A program made the position numbers and the translations under genes. From Coffea arabica (taxonomy: Eukaryota; Streptophyta; Magnoliopsida; Gentianales; Rubiaceae), in NCBI RefSeq assembly GCF_036785885.1, contig NC_092320.1:15997557-16061556 (forward strand): a stretch of 64,000 nt of DNA, written 5' to 3'. Positions within the stretch are counted from its first letter, which is position 1. Every line of letters starts with the position of its first letter. This document shows, in pieces, positions 25,403 through 37,361 of the stretch. The notes under the pieces are model-generated. The model was given only the letters and a program-made list of their open reading frames with translations, had not been told where the DNA came from and did no database searches.

Positions 25403-26191
25403 TTAAACAAAGCCGCCATTGACTCGAATAATCTGTCCATTAACCCACTCCCCTGCGTCACTTGCCAGGAAACCAACCAAGGGAGCCACGTCCTCCGTCT
25501 GCCCCAATCTACCAAAGGGATTCATGTCCACCACCCTCTTCACCATCTCCTCCGTCTTCCCCTCAAAGAACAGCTCAGTTGCAATAGGCCCCGGGGCGAC
25601 GCAGTTGGCCGTAATCCCCGTCCCTTTCAGTTCCTTGGCCAGTATCTTCACCATCGACTCCACGGCCGCCTTGGACCCCACGTATGCCGCGTACCCGGGG
25701 TATAACGCTGCCACCAAGGTCGTCGTTAAGCAAATGATCCTCCCCCCTCCACCGCGCTTGATCCTGTTGGCGGATTCCTTGCAGCACAAGAAAGCCCCCC
25801 GAGCATTGACGTTGAAGATGTTGTCGAAGTCTTCAATAGTTGTGTTCGCAACAGTGGGATACTTGGGGTCCATGATGCCTGCCGAGTTTACGAGGATGTG
25901 GACAGGAGAGTTGAAGGCTGACTCTGCAGAGTCGAAGAGGGTCTTGACCTGAGTAGGGTCTGAAATGTCGGCTTTGACGGTGATGGCACGGTTGGTGGAG
26001 TTACCATTGATTTGGGAAGCGACGATATTGGCTTGAGTAGGATTGGAGGAGTAGTTGATTACGAGTCTGGCTCCGAGTGAGGCTAAATGGAGGGCTATGG
26101 CCTTCCCGATTCCTCGGGAGCTGCCAGTGACAATGGCTACTCGGTCTTGGAGAGGGAGGGATTGAGTGGAATGAGCGGTTCCTTCAGCCAT
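25403..26191 (-). CDS. short-chain dehydrogenase/reductase (SDR), NADPH-dependent aldehyde reductase-like
   Basis: An intronless 262-aa classical SDR. The cofactor motif TGSSRGIG is at residues 22-29, the structural NSAG at 102-105, the catalytic pair Y170xxxK174 in YVGSK, and VAPGPIATELF follows at about 198-208, a usual substrate-loop region. At the position upstream of the Tyr where the catalytic Ser normally sits, the protein has a run of three Thr (CLTTTLV, 156-158); Thr may replace Ser. The sequence is closest in style to plant NADPH-dependent aldehyde reductase-like proteins that remove reactive carbonyls. There is no obvious transit peptide, so a cytosolic location is likely. The coding region is GC-richer than its flanks. 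The start at 26191 gives the normal SDR N-terminus, and a TATA box lies about 105 bp upstream. The substrate cannot be told from the sequence. Confidence 0.92.
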   Translation of the reverse strand: MAEGTAHSTQSLPLQDRVAIVTGSSRGIGKAIALHLASLGARLVINYSSNPTQANIVASQINGNSTNRAITVKADISDPTQVKTLFDSAESAFNSPVHILVNSAGIMDPKYPTVANTTIEDFDNIFNVNARGAFLCCKESANRIKRGGGGRIICLTTTLVAALYPGYAAYVGSKAAVESMVKILAKELKGTGITANCVAPGPIATELFFEGKTEEMVKRVVDMNPFGRLGQTEDVAPLVGFLASDAGEWVNGQIIRVNGGFV

Positions 26192-26295
26192 GGAATTGGA
26201 TTTTAATTGGAGGCTGCCTATAGCTAATAGCTACCTAGTGAGTTGCAACTGCTACAGCTACAAGTGATTGGGAGAAAGAAGATCCCAAGCAGCCA

Positions 26296-26305
26296 TATAT
26301 ATATA
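26296..26305 (-). promoter_or_regulatory. TATA box of the SDR gene
   Basis: A TATATATATA stretch about 105 bp upstream of the reductase ATG at 26191, giving a predicted 5' UTR of about 75 nt. Confidence 0.45.
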
Positions 26306-26975
26306 GAGTTAGAGGTTGAGGCAGTAGGAGGGAGCCATGCAGGGAGCTGGATGTTTCCGAATTTGTATTCGGTTATCATTTATTCGTAGCAAATTGAATC
26401 GGACTTGTTTTGACTTTTGATAATTGGACGATGATCTGTTAGCTTCAGTCGTCACTGCTAAGGTCACCAAATGCAAAGAGTTGGACCATTCTGCCCTTCA
26501 GCATTATATAACAGTGCAAATTATTGAAAGTGGGAGAAACAGAAAACAAGGACTGAAAAAAGTCCAATCTGGACAGATAGTCAAATAGATTATTTGGATC
26601 GGAGGTTATTTGAAATAATTGCTGTAGTATTTTTTTTGATGTGATGTATGTAAGATAAAAAGATAGTTAAAAATTGTGTGTATGATGCAAGCAAAACAAA
26701 ATTTGAGATTTTTATTTGAAACTCTTGCAATCCAATGACTCCCTACTTGACAGGGGCTTATTATATAAAGGCTCATGAAAAAGAACCAATTATGAAAAGG
26801 GATAAGTTCATGGCAGTAGTATTTTGTTGAAGCTTAGACTAAATGTTCTGGGACAAACAAATTCTGGTCTTAGACAATTTTGAACCCAGTCTTGAGAACT
26901 TGCATTCGAATATAGAGTTTCTAAATTATATCTTACGTATTTGGACGCTAGTTTCAAAACAACTTATTATTATTA

Positions 26976-27100
26976 TTTTTTTTGTCGACACAGGGGTGTC
27001 TGGGTCAATTCTTATAGGACCCGACTAATCTCCTATGGCTCGGGCCCGGCGCCTCAACCCGATCCGAAGGCGATAAGTGCGCTACTACTGTACTAATGTG
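26976..27100. repeat. GC-rich dispersed-repeat fragment
   Basis: A T-run followed by GTCGACACAGGGGTGTCTGG, then GGGTC...GACCCGACTAATC and GGGCCCGGCGCC. The composition is sharply different from its flanks. The T-run edge suggests the tail of a minus-strand SINE-like insertion, but no target duplication is visible and the family is not recognised. Confidence 0.4.
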
Positions 27101-28059
27101 CATTTAATTTGGCAGGTATGCATTAACTTAAGGGCCTTGAAATTAGAGAAAAAAGATAAGTATCATAACTAGTTGTATCACCAATGCCATGTCAAGCTCT
27201 AGTCTTTTTTTTTTACTCCCTGTTGAGTAATTTCTGATACTTTTTCTTCATCTAGTTTTTTTTTTTTTGGAATGTCATATGTTTTGTTTTATTCCTCATT
27301 CCCCTTCCTTTCGTCTTACAACCATGCCCCCTCTCCTCCCATACTCGGGCCACCACAACTATTAACAGTGTCTTTCCAATGAAGCCATCTGTATTACAGG
27401 ACGTTTGGATTATCCTTGAACCACAAATAAATATGACAAAATACTTAGAAATCAAATCCAAATAAAAAGTTACATATTGCTTTGAGCTAATTTTATATAC
27501 ACGTACAGTGCCTACATTATTACACATGACACATATAAATTTTAAAATTAAAATTAAATTTGAGTTAATTATCATACATAAAATAGTGAAAGTGTATAAA
27601 CCATCAGTGCATAAAAGGTTTATTCTATTATTTTGTCCACCTAAATAATACACCATTAGTAGATATATCTCTTTTTTAGTATGGCCTCTGTGTTCCACAA
27701 GTATACATGTGTTTCTGGTCTTGAGTTGTATCTCCCTGTCTCGAAGAATAAAAGAAAGGAGAGCAGAAGGCGATGAGTTTTTGGGGAAAGAAAGTTATGG
27801 GAGGTGGAGGGAGGCTGTTGGTCTATATCAAGGTTGAAGGACGAAAGGCAAATATTGATTGAGAAAGGGACATAGATGGGTTTAATTGAGAAAATTCTAC
27901 ATCATTTTTCTACATGGGAGCAATGCTAACATGGGCCCCTTTTTTTACATATTTATTTTAGATTTCAATTTAGCTATAGGAACTTGATAAAACACCCCAA
28001 TTTCTAGAAAAGACATTTTCCAAAATACTTTAAAACACACATTTATTTTTCTTTTCTGC

Positions 28060-28375
28060 CACCACCCTTCATAAACCATTTCTACTTCCACCCCCACCTT
28101 ATTTCACCACTTTCGTTGCTTGCCACCACCTCTATTATTGCTAGCTTTCCCTTTCTCTCCCTCCTCCTTTCCAAACAAACCTCTTCTTCATCACTACCCA
28201 CCACCCCTCTCTCTCTTTCTTCCTCTACCCCACCTTCCTCCCTAGCCCTCCTCCTCCTTTTCTCTCACCCCTTCTCCCTTTCCTCTCTTTCCGCTCTCTC
28301 CTTCCCCCACCACCAACCTCTCCTCTCTCTTTTTCGCTTCCTTCTCCTCCTTCATCTTTCCTTTTCTCCATTTAC
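28060..28375. repeat. pyrimidine-rich (C/T) low-complexity tract
   Basis: About 300 bp that are overwhelmingly C and T on the plus strand (CCTCC, CTTTCTC, CCACC repeats). The 87-residue open frame here is Ser/Leu/Pro-rich because of this composition and has no domain. Confidence 0.7.
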
Positions 28376-29573
28376 TTGATGACCAAATCTAAGATAGATA
28401 TGGTTGAGCGTCCGATTCTGAGACCTATCACAAATTTTTTATCTCATTTCTACCCTTTAATTGTGTTTAACTACACATTGTAAACTTAAATTTTTCCAAA
28501 CAACAATATATTCATCCCACATAAGGTTGTAGAAGAAAAGGACTCATGTTATATGAGTACTAATTGAATATTATCTTCTAAAACTATGACCTGATTGCAT
28601 ATGCCTCCTATACTTTCAATAGTGACATTTTACCATCATATACTCTAAAATTGTTGAAATCAAAATGATTTCACTACTTATTTAAAACTCAAAAGGTATG
28701 TTACCAGTTCTTCCAAACACACGAAACGAGGTAGATATAGTTAACCTTGATTATTTCAAAAAGGAAGTAATTTTGGAGAGCTAATAAGCAAGTTTATTCT
28801 AAGCGATTTCATTATAGAAAACTGCTATATCGTATCGTAGTTTCTTACTACAAAAATAGGACAAGAGTGATATTTTCTTTTTCTTTATATTAACTTATGT
28901 GTAGGATTTAGATTATATGGGATGCACAATTGCTTTCCTAAAATAAACTTTCACATTTTGTTTATTTAGTTGGAGTTCACATTCTTTCTTTTCGAGTTAA
29001 AAAGTAACAAGACAAGGCTAAAAAGGCAAAATAAAATGAATTAGGCACAAAAAGATTGAGTAAAAGGAGACTACAACAAAATCAATTAGGCCCTATCAAG
29101 AATGACAGAGTGTGGATTTAGATTTTATGTAGCTTTGGCACAATAATCTTCATTACAATAACTCGTTCATAGGGGCTTTTGGCAGTTTTCTAAACCTTAC
29201 GAGGTTTTCATAATATTTGGTGCAACTCCAAGGGTCGCAACGCAGTTAAGCCAAGAACCGAAAAAAAAAAGTCAATAAATAGAAGAAAAAGAAATGACGG
29301 TTTCTTTTTCTTTTTTGTAAATACCAAAGTGTCAAAGTCAAAATCAAATCCCCCGCAAATGGAAGTACCAAATGTTTCTCGTTCCCAGCCACTGCCATGA
29401 GATGTTACCTCTTCCCGAGCTCACCCTGTTGGCCGGAGACCCAGAGACCCAAAATAAAGCCAATCTCTCTATCATTAGTTTACTATATCCTCTGACAAAA
29501 CCCCATTAAAACCCTAATGTAGAGCAACTGCGTTGAGTCAACCAATGATCTAAGGATTTTCTACAGCTTTCTC

Positions 29574-29689
29574 AGGTGAATTCCTTGACAACCCCACTAA
29601 TCCAAATTTCGTTCCCGTCCAACCCTATTAATGTTTTTATTAGTTCCTTCAAAGTTCGTTTCTCTTTTCAATTATGCCTATTTTATGCA
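29574..29689 (+). other. possible 5' UTR intron of LST8
   Basis: CTCAG followed by GTGAAT near 29574 and TTTTATGCAG ending near 29690 could bound an intron in the 5' UTR, a T-rich stretch of about 115 bp. This is inferred from splice-site likeness only. Confidence 0.25.
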
Positions 29690-29767
29690 GATATAAAGAG
29701 ATAATTATTTTTTTCTTGTTGATATTTTTCTTTGCAAAATTTGAACTTCGATGGAAAGATAGATAGG

Positions 29768-32700
29768 ATGACTCAGCCATCAGTGATCTTGGCAACTTCA
29801 AGCTATGATCATACAATTAGATTCTGGGAGGCAAAAAGTGGGCGTTGCTATCGGACTATCCAGTACCCGGAATCTGTAAGCATTACAAAGTTCTTGCCTT
29901 TCATTTTAAAGCTGATCATTTTTTTTTCGTTTTTCGCAAACAATGTCTCTATGTTTTATATCTTTTAGAATGTATGTTTTGTACATTTATGTGTATGAAA
30001 GTTGTGAAATTTAGGTGACTAATTACCTAATATTACAAGAGTTAATAAGCTTGAATGTACTTCTTGGACAGCTGTGTATATTTCTTGTATGCATCTTCTT
30101 GAGCAAGAATGCTTTCGTATCGAGAAAAAGAAGAAAAGCCTGAGCAGTATCTCTTGTTACGGTTTCCATGTGCCATACGAGATGGCATTACTGATTGAAT
30201 AAACTTTGAGCTTATTTTGTTTTGATATTTGAAATTGGTTGATAACTCGTCTATTTGTTGTTTTTGGTATCCTCATCACAGCCCCAAGATTAATAGCTGC
30301 AATGACTGGTGGAGCACCTGAAACTGACTCTTTGCAAACAAAGAGGATATCAGACCTTTATAAGAAAATGCCTTTTATTGTCATTAGAAAATATCAAGTG
30401 TCAAGTCTTCAAGCATATCTTTGAGGAAGAAGTATTTATTCCTTTGAAACATCTCAGTGAATTAGATACCCCCAGCAGTACTCCTCAAACATGTGCTTAA
30501 CTCAAAATTCTTAGTTCCACCAATATTGAATAAAAAGTTTGAGCTCAAGCCTGTTATTGGTTATATTTTTATACCTTCCATAATTATTTGTCTCTAGTTT
30601 ACTATATCCAATACTAGATCAGTCAATAACTGCGTAACATAGACAAGATGTTTGCAAAGTTGAGGTGCATAGTGGCAACCCAAAGCACCAATCAGAGGAT
30701 AAGCAGCCAAATCAAATAATGAAGTGAGCCTACCCATAATCCCAATGAATTTCGTTTCCTCCTTTGATTCCAAAACAGGTTAATGAAGCATTAATGGAAA
30801 GTCAGGTATAAGAGCATATCAGTGGCAGGGAAATATTTGCCTAAAAAATGGCTGGTCTATATTCTAACTGTTGCAAACACCATAAACAAAACAGGACACC
30901 GTATTGAGACTTTTGATCCTCTAAATGCTTCTTCTGCAAGCTTCTGTGCCAAATTAATTATTGGGTAACATGCCTTTACTTCTTGAATGTTGATGAAGAC
31001 ATTACATCAACCAAGATTCTACTTTTTTTTTGAGCTACAGGAAAATTAAATATCAATTGGAGACACACATTAGACACTTTTACGTGTGCAACACCTGTGG
31101 GGCCTCTCTCTCTCTCTTTCACTGAATTATAGTTTCCTGGGATACCAAATTTTGGTAGGTTGGTTGCTATACTTTGAAGAGTTGCAGTAGCAAATGTTTA
31201 AGTAGGGAACCTTTAGATTACTTCCTTTTCCGAGACTTTTTGGCTCATTGCTGTACCCTTTTTGTTTTGAGATATAACTTCTGGTCTAGAAAAAATTTAG
31301 AGGTTTATATTCTGAAAGCATAAGATATTTGCTGAAGCCTGTTGTTTATTTACTGCTTTGTGGACGCATGTTTTATTCATAGCTAATCTTCAAAATGACA
31401 GGCTAAGAACTGGAAATAATTGTATAAATCCTTTTGTTGCCTAAAGAGTACCGTAGATACTGGACTTCCAATTATGAACTTATAATGGTGTTGTGGAATC
31501 TAATGAATCAGTTTTATTTCTTCAGCAAGTGAATCGGCTTGAGATTACTCCAGATAAACGGTTTCTGGCTGCTGCAGGAAATCCACATATTCGACTGTTT
31601 GATGTTAACTCCAATAGCCCGCAGCCTGTATGTTTCTAATGACCTTTTCTTATTTGGCTTCATCATTCTATCTCTCTCTTTTATGAATCCGTTCAGGGGT
31701 ATTCTGTATTTATAGGTGTATTTGAAATTCTATTCTGGTCTATGGCAGGTAATGAGCTATGATTCACACACAAATAATGTTATGGCAGTGGGATTTCAAT
31801 GTGATGGAAATTGGATGTATTCTGGATCTGAAGATGGGACAGTAAAGATATGGGACTTGAGGTACATTTAATATGCAAAAATAACTTCTTGAATTGTTTA
31901 TTTTGATGTGCTTTCCTCTTATATGGAAATTAGAAGAGTGATCACTCTGATTGTTATTATAGGGCACCAGGCTGTCAAAGAGAATATGAAAGTCGTGCAG
32001 CTGTGAATACAGTTGTTTTGCACCCGAATCAGGTGATGTATGAGAATTTTTTATGGTAAAAAGTTGCAGATATTGTCTGAATTTCTCATACTCACATTTG
32101 TTCCCTAATGTTGGTGGTGGCAAATTACTGATTTTTGTTATCTTTGTGATAGTTTATGATTTAATTGCTTGTCTAAATATTGTTAATCAGGAGTTCAGCA
32201 TTGTTGGCAAAGTTTTCCTTTTTCTTTCATCTGTTCTTGAAGTCAGTGTTAAGTTTGGACTGGTAAAGGCTTTGTTGGCACTTTTAGGGTCGTAATGGAT
32301 AGACAGATATTTTACTTGATAAACTTGTTCAACATGTGATGGGCATGATATCCAACTTTTATGTGACTTTTATTAACCCCCAACTTACAGTTTAGGAGGT
32401 TAGGGAATCATTTGGGCTTTCATTTTGCCCTTAGAAATTGAAAATTTGATGTGGAGGTATTCTATGTGGAATATAGCTTTGGCAATCAATAGTTTCAACC
32501 TCTACAGGAATGATTTATGTATTCTATCACTACCCTCTCCCTGGTTCCTCGCACACCAACCCAAAAAAAAAAAAAAAAACACACGCGCACATAGAAAAAG
32601 GGACCAATGGCATAAGTATGGATACATTAGAGCTTCACTGTGATCGCTGATATCTGATTTGATCTGTGGCTGGTCGGTAGAATGCTGTTGCGTCTTTGAA

Positions 32701-34781
32701 CCAAGAAGGTAGTTATTTGTGGTGCATCCTAGTGTTGGATATTGAATTTCACTTGTAACTCTTCGATCTGGTGTACTGCACGACTGATGGTTTGCACTAG
32801 GATGAAGTCCTTGAATACTGTACTCAATGTTCCATCGCTATAAAGTCAACTTTTCCTGTGCATGCAAGGTGCTGCTTTGGCTTGCTACTCCTTTAGCTGA
32901 CTCTGATGATTTGAAATTGTAGACTGAGCTGATATCAGGGGACCAAAATGGCAATATACGTGTCTGGGACTTGACTGCAAATTCATGCAGCTGTGAGTTG
33001 GTATGTTGGCTGTTCTGCTTCTTAGTAATTATTTGGATAACAGTCACCTGTTATGCTTGCCATGAGCGTGTCAGAATTTGAGAATCAATTTTTGCTTTCT
33101 GGCTTAGTTTTTATATATGGTTCCATCGAAAAAAAGGTGTGTAGATAAAATTTCCTAAACTTGTGGCCAATTGGCTAAACTGATTCAGGGAGTTTAAAGC
33201 CATTCCTTTTGCAATTTAAGTTCTCTCTCTCTCTCTCTCATACATGCGTATTATGTTTCTTTAGTTGATTTCCATACGACTTTTCTGATCTCAGGTTCCT
33301 GAGGTGGATACCGCTGTGCGATCGTTGACGGTAATGTGGGATGGCAGTCTGGTGGTTGCTGCAAACAATCGTGGAACTTGTTATGTGTGGCGCTTGTTGC
33401 GAGGCACCCAGGTATCTTCATCAGATTTTTACTGTTAGTTTTTTCTCCCCTTTCTTTTGGTTCACAAGGAAGCACTATTTAGCCACCATTAGATTATTAC
33501 CTTGTTTTTCCATAAGAAGCACTATGCAGCCTACCGTTAGTGACTCATGTGGACTTTTTGTTGCAGACTATGACCAACTTTGAGCCACTACATAAGTTAC
33601 AGGCTCATGATGGCTACATCCTTAAATGCCTTCTTTCCCCTGAGTTTTGTGAGCCTCACCGGTATCAATTTTAAATTACATTTCCTGTCACACACACACT
33701 CACACACACCCCATTATGTTTATATATAGATATACATGGACACGCACAAACACACATACAAAAAACACATGTATACATATACATAGAAAGGGTTTTCTCA
33801 TGATACTTTAGTTTTCAGTTTAATATTCTCTTTACATAGAAAGGGCAATGTACGTTCGTGTCTCTTCTAGTATATTTTGTACTCTTCTTCTGACAGGCTA
33901 CGCTTTCAGGTATTTGGCCACTGCATCATCTGATCACACTGTCAAGATATGGAATGTTGATGGCTTTACTTTGGAGAAAACATTAAGAGGTCTGGATCAA
34001 CAACTGATTGAAACGTCTTTTTCATTTTTTGCAGTCATATGGACCATTCAATCTAGCTGTTACTCTATTTTTCTTGCTCTTCTGGTTGTTAGGGCATCAG
34101 CGCTGGGTTTGGGACTGTGTTTTCTCTGTTGATGGTGCTTATCTCATCACAGGTAATCACATCAGAAGTGAGCGGATACTGGCGTATGTTTAGTTACCTG
34201 AATGACAACATTCTTGATCATTAGCAGCCAAGAAGGATATAACCACAAACTTTTTTACTTTTTAGGTCTCCATGAATGACCTGACCTTATCCTAACTCTG
34301 TTTGACGGTATGGTGCCACAAGGGCTTGTATACTTATATTGCGGGAAAAAGTCTTCAGCCACTAATCCTTAAACCATGCCATTTCTAAAACTACCCGCAT
34401 TATCTGATTCCTACTAAAAAATGCTTTGTGCTCTTGAAGTTTCTGAACTCCTCCATGTGATATAATCGTCTGATGACTTGAACATGTATGAGTTTACTTT
34501 TTCCCCTTTTATGAAAATATTAAAAGAAACGCCTATTTAGTTTTTGGACATTGGGAATTGCAAGCTTTTGTTTCAGACTTGGGGTTGAAGGAGCCTCTTG
34601 CTTTCTTTATATGCCTTATCATGTTAATGACTTTATATAATCTTCAAACAATGCAGCTTCCTCTGATACTACAGCTAGATTATGGTCAATGGCTTCTGGT
34701 GAAGATATCAGAGTATACCAAGGGCATCACAAAGCAACAGTATGCTGTGCTCTCCATGATGGTGCAGAACCTTCTTCTTAG
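29768..34781 (+). CDS. LST8: LST8, WD40 subunit of the TOR kinase complex
   Basis: Ten exons: 29768-29875, 31526-31627, 31749-31861, 31963-32032, 32923-33000, 33295-33411, 33567-33661, 33910-33989, 34093-34152 and 34657-34781. All junctions are GT-AG and in frame, giving 315 aa, the usual length. The product starts [20 protein letters not shown] and consists of seven WD40 repeats, with family-specific blocks [105 protein letters not shown] and [19 protein letters not shown]8 binds and stabilises the TOR kinase domain; in Arabidopsis LST8-1 loss affects growth and responses to long days. Intron 1 is the longest (1650 bp) and holds a curious open segment at 30239-30500. The gene converges on NRPA1. 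Confidence 0.96.
30239..30500 (+). pseudogene. possible gene fragment in LST8 intron 1
   Basis: Two overlapping open frames (30239-30424 and 30309-30500) read like ordinary protein: [17 protein letters not shown] in the first and [17 protein letters not shown] in the second. They would join only across a frameshift near 30420. I do not recognise the family. It could be a captured gene piece, an unused exon or chance. Confidence 0.2.
33224..33239. repeat. (CT)n microsatellite in LST8 intron 5
   Basis: A CT run of about eight units in the intron upstream of the exon at 33295. A similar short CT run lies near 31107 in intron 1, and a CA-rich run near 33691-33710 in intron 7. Confidence 0.7.
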
Positions 34782-35587
34782 TGTCTTCCTTCTTATATCT
34801 CCTATTTGCAGCGAGACTTGTCCATGCATGCCATGGGGATTCTTTTAATCTTTTTTTTTTTGCCCTTTTCTTGTTCTGTAATTTCCATTTTTTAATTGAA
34901 CATGTTTTCACAGTCATAATTACACATTTACCTTGGCTGCTGTGTAAATATTATCCATTTAAAGCTCACCTAATATATTCATGTGCTTGCCATGCTTTTA
35001 TGCATTTGATTTATAGGCTTTGCTCATTGGAAAATTGCTATTAGTCATTTCTTGTAACCTTTAAGCTGTGCATCCGGGCAGACAGGTATTGAGTGGCAGT
35101 TTAAACCTTGCCACCAGATGCATGCTTAGGGGAGAATTTTCTACACTGTTGGGTTCAAAATGGTTTATAAGGCTAAGTGCTTCCATTTAATTTTTAGGTA
35201 AACGATAGAATTAGATCAACATTCGGCATAAAACACTAGAGAAGCAGTAACCGTGCACAACTGTTACAGTGCCTAAACTAACTAGCCAATACCACGATGT
35301 TAAGTATTAGCTGCATTGTCTTTGGAATTCATAGAACCAATGCAGTAGAGGATCATAGCAATCTTCTATGCTTGTACCCCCGCTCACTTAGCGGCGGAGT
35401 CACATTTAGGTAGAGGATCTAGCTCACCAGCATTGGCTGACCGAATGGCTTTAAAGAAAAATGCGTTCCCATTATTATCCATTCAGCATATGAGTATTTC
35501 ATTCCCTAGCATCACTGAACCCATTTTCCATTTTAGTCAGAGCCAGTGGGCTAGAATCAAGTAATCAGCAACTTGCACTCTTCTTGT
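34782..35587. other. 3' flank of LST8
   Basis: Downstream of the LST8 stop codon. The first few hundred bases probably hold the 3' UTR, with T-rich runs near 34850. No gene is recognised. Confidence 0.4.
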
Positions 35588-36800
35588 TTGTTTGTTTTTT
35601 TTTTTTTAAGTAGTACGAAAGACCAGTACTTGGTAGTCTAAGAGGAGTTTGCAAAACGAGGCAGACAGAAACCTCTACGGTCATCTTCTAATAACTTAGA
35701 AATTAGAAATACAAGAAGGTCTACAAGGGAAATTAATGAAAACTAGCTTCTCCTTTGCACCCATTCTTGCCAAAAAGTCTGCACTTTTATTTGCTTCTCT
35801 GCAGATGTGTTTAATAGAGGCAGTCCGGAAATTCTGCATAATTGTCCTGCAATCAGAGATAATAGAGAAGAGTTCATGAGTGTTAGCATGTGAATCCTTA
35901 CCAAGCTCGAAAATCTGTAAATTGGAGATATCTAAGGATTGAGCCACAATGAGTCCCATCTTTTAGTGCAGAGTTCAGCAGCAATCTTTGAGGCAATTCC
36001 CATGTTTCTGCAGAATCCTTCCACTCATTCACCAATGTAAATGGTGAATTAGTCCACTTGCACTAGCTTTACCTGGATTTTCCAAGGATGATCTTCCGTC
36101 AGTGTTAAATTTATAAAAGAAGAGGTTCTAAAGGTCCCCGTTTAATGATGATTTGCTGCTGCTTCTTTACAACACCCGAATTTGTTGGCCCCAAAAAAAG
36201 TTACTCTTGATGCCAAAGCAAGGTTGATCTAGAAGGAATCTTTCATCATAGATTGAGGTTTGAAAAAAAGTTTATTCCTTTGTTTCCAAAGGATCCAGCA
36301 TCCAAAGGCAATAATTGTGCCCCATTGACACTGAAAGAAGGGGAAGCTGATGAATTCAAGCAGGCCTCCTTCAGTTTGGTAGGGAAGTTCTGATCATTCA
36401 AGGAAAGACCGTGGTTAGGAACTCCCAGCTTTTCCTATACATATTTTGCATTCGGGCAACCAGAAAGGACATGAACAAAGTTGGCTGTCACAGAAGGGCC
36501 AAGACTCCTATTGAACAATGTTTATGCTCAGAAGGTTACTTTTCGTGGGAATCCAGTCCACGCTAGCCACCCAGTTGAAGTGTTTCTGCTCAACTCTCAC
36601 CGATCCCAATTCAGAAAACAGAAGTTCCCTGCTAGATTTTAAAGAAAACTCCCCATAGGGGGAGGTTTCCATCTCATCCGAGGTTGGAGCTTAGAGAACT
36701 GGGGATGGATTTGATTCTGTAACATATCAGCAAATTTGTTTTCATTCATAGTAAGAATTATTCCTCTGTCGGCCTGTCAGGCAAAGTTGCGAATTACAAC
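35588..36800 (-). mobile_element. LINE remnant (zf-RVT and RNase H-like 3' end)
   Basis: On the minus strand, 36125 down to 35696 reads as a decayed RNase H-like domain of the kind that ends plant LINE polyproteins: KFNTDGRSS near the start and IKHICREANKSADFLARMG near the end, with a frameshift between. Upstream (about 36650-36420) are traces of the zf-RVT region (NWVASVDWIPTKSNLL, then a GCPNAKYV-like motif). A run of A on the minus strand (T-run at about 35591-35607) forms the 3' poly(A) tail. Stops and frameshifts make it inactive. It is 5' truncated and lies between the convergent LST8 and NRPA1 genes. Confidence 0.7.
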
Positions 36801-37361
36801 ATTGGAGGAAGTGAATTGTTTTCACTTGAACTATTGACACTAAATTAAATAAGACATTTGAAACACTTTACAGAATTAAAAATTTAAGGGGACTTATCAA
36901 TGACAGTCATCCCAGCAGATGGTGACACTAGAAGCCCGTTGATGTAGCAACAGGGAAAATCCAGCTTCTAGTTTTGTAGAGTCTAGAACAAAAGAAAATG
37001 TTAACACGAAGACAAAAAAATAAAAATAAAAGAGAGTGCTGCATCCACATTCAACCCGTCAAAGAAGACGAAAAGCAACAAAAAGGATGAAGAGAGGCAT
37101 CGCAATAGCACGAACCAAAACTGAAACCAAGGAAAATCGATGACACGTTTTGTTGTAAAATTTCATTTTTTTTTCCTTTGTTTCTTTTTGGCACATCCGC
37201 ATGCAGTAATTACTCTTCCATACAAGTTTCAAATCCAAAAACTGCACTGGCATTACGGTAAAAGTAGATCAATATCTACTTAAGATGCAGGTGAAACAAT
37301 CAGATGACAATTTCCCTTATAATTTATACGTTATTTTCGAGAAAAACAGAATTTGTAAATC

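Larger units (their letters stand above)
26306..29520. other. intergenic region between the divergent SDR and LST8 genes
   Basis: No gene recognised. A GC-rich block at about 26976-27100 stands out in A/T-rich DNA, and a pyrimidine-rich tract runs over 28060-28375. The final part, from about 29340, is presumably the LST8 promoter. Confidence 0.5.

Noticed and set aside
25419..25952. 177-residue open frame on the plus strand
   Set aside because: It is antisense to the SDR gene, whose motifs and cofactor site are clear on the minus strand.
28116..28379. Ser/Leu/Pro-rich open frame
   Set aside because: It comes from a pyrimidine-rich low-complexity tract and has no domain.
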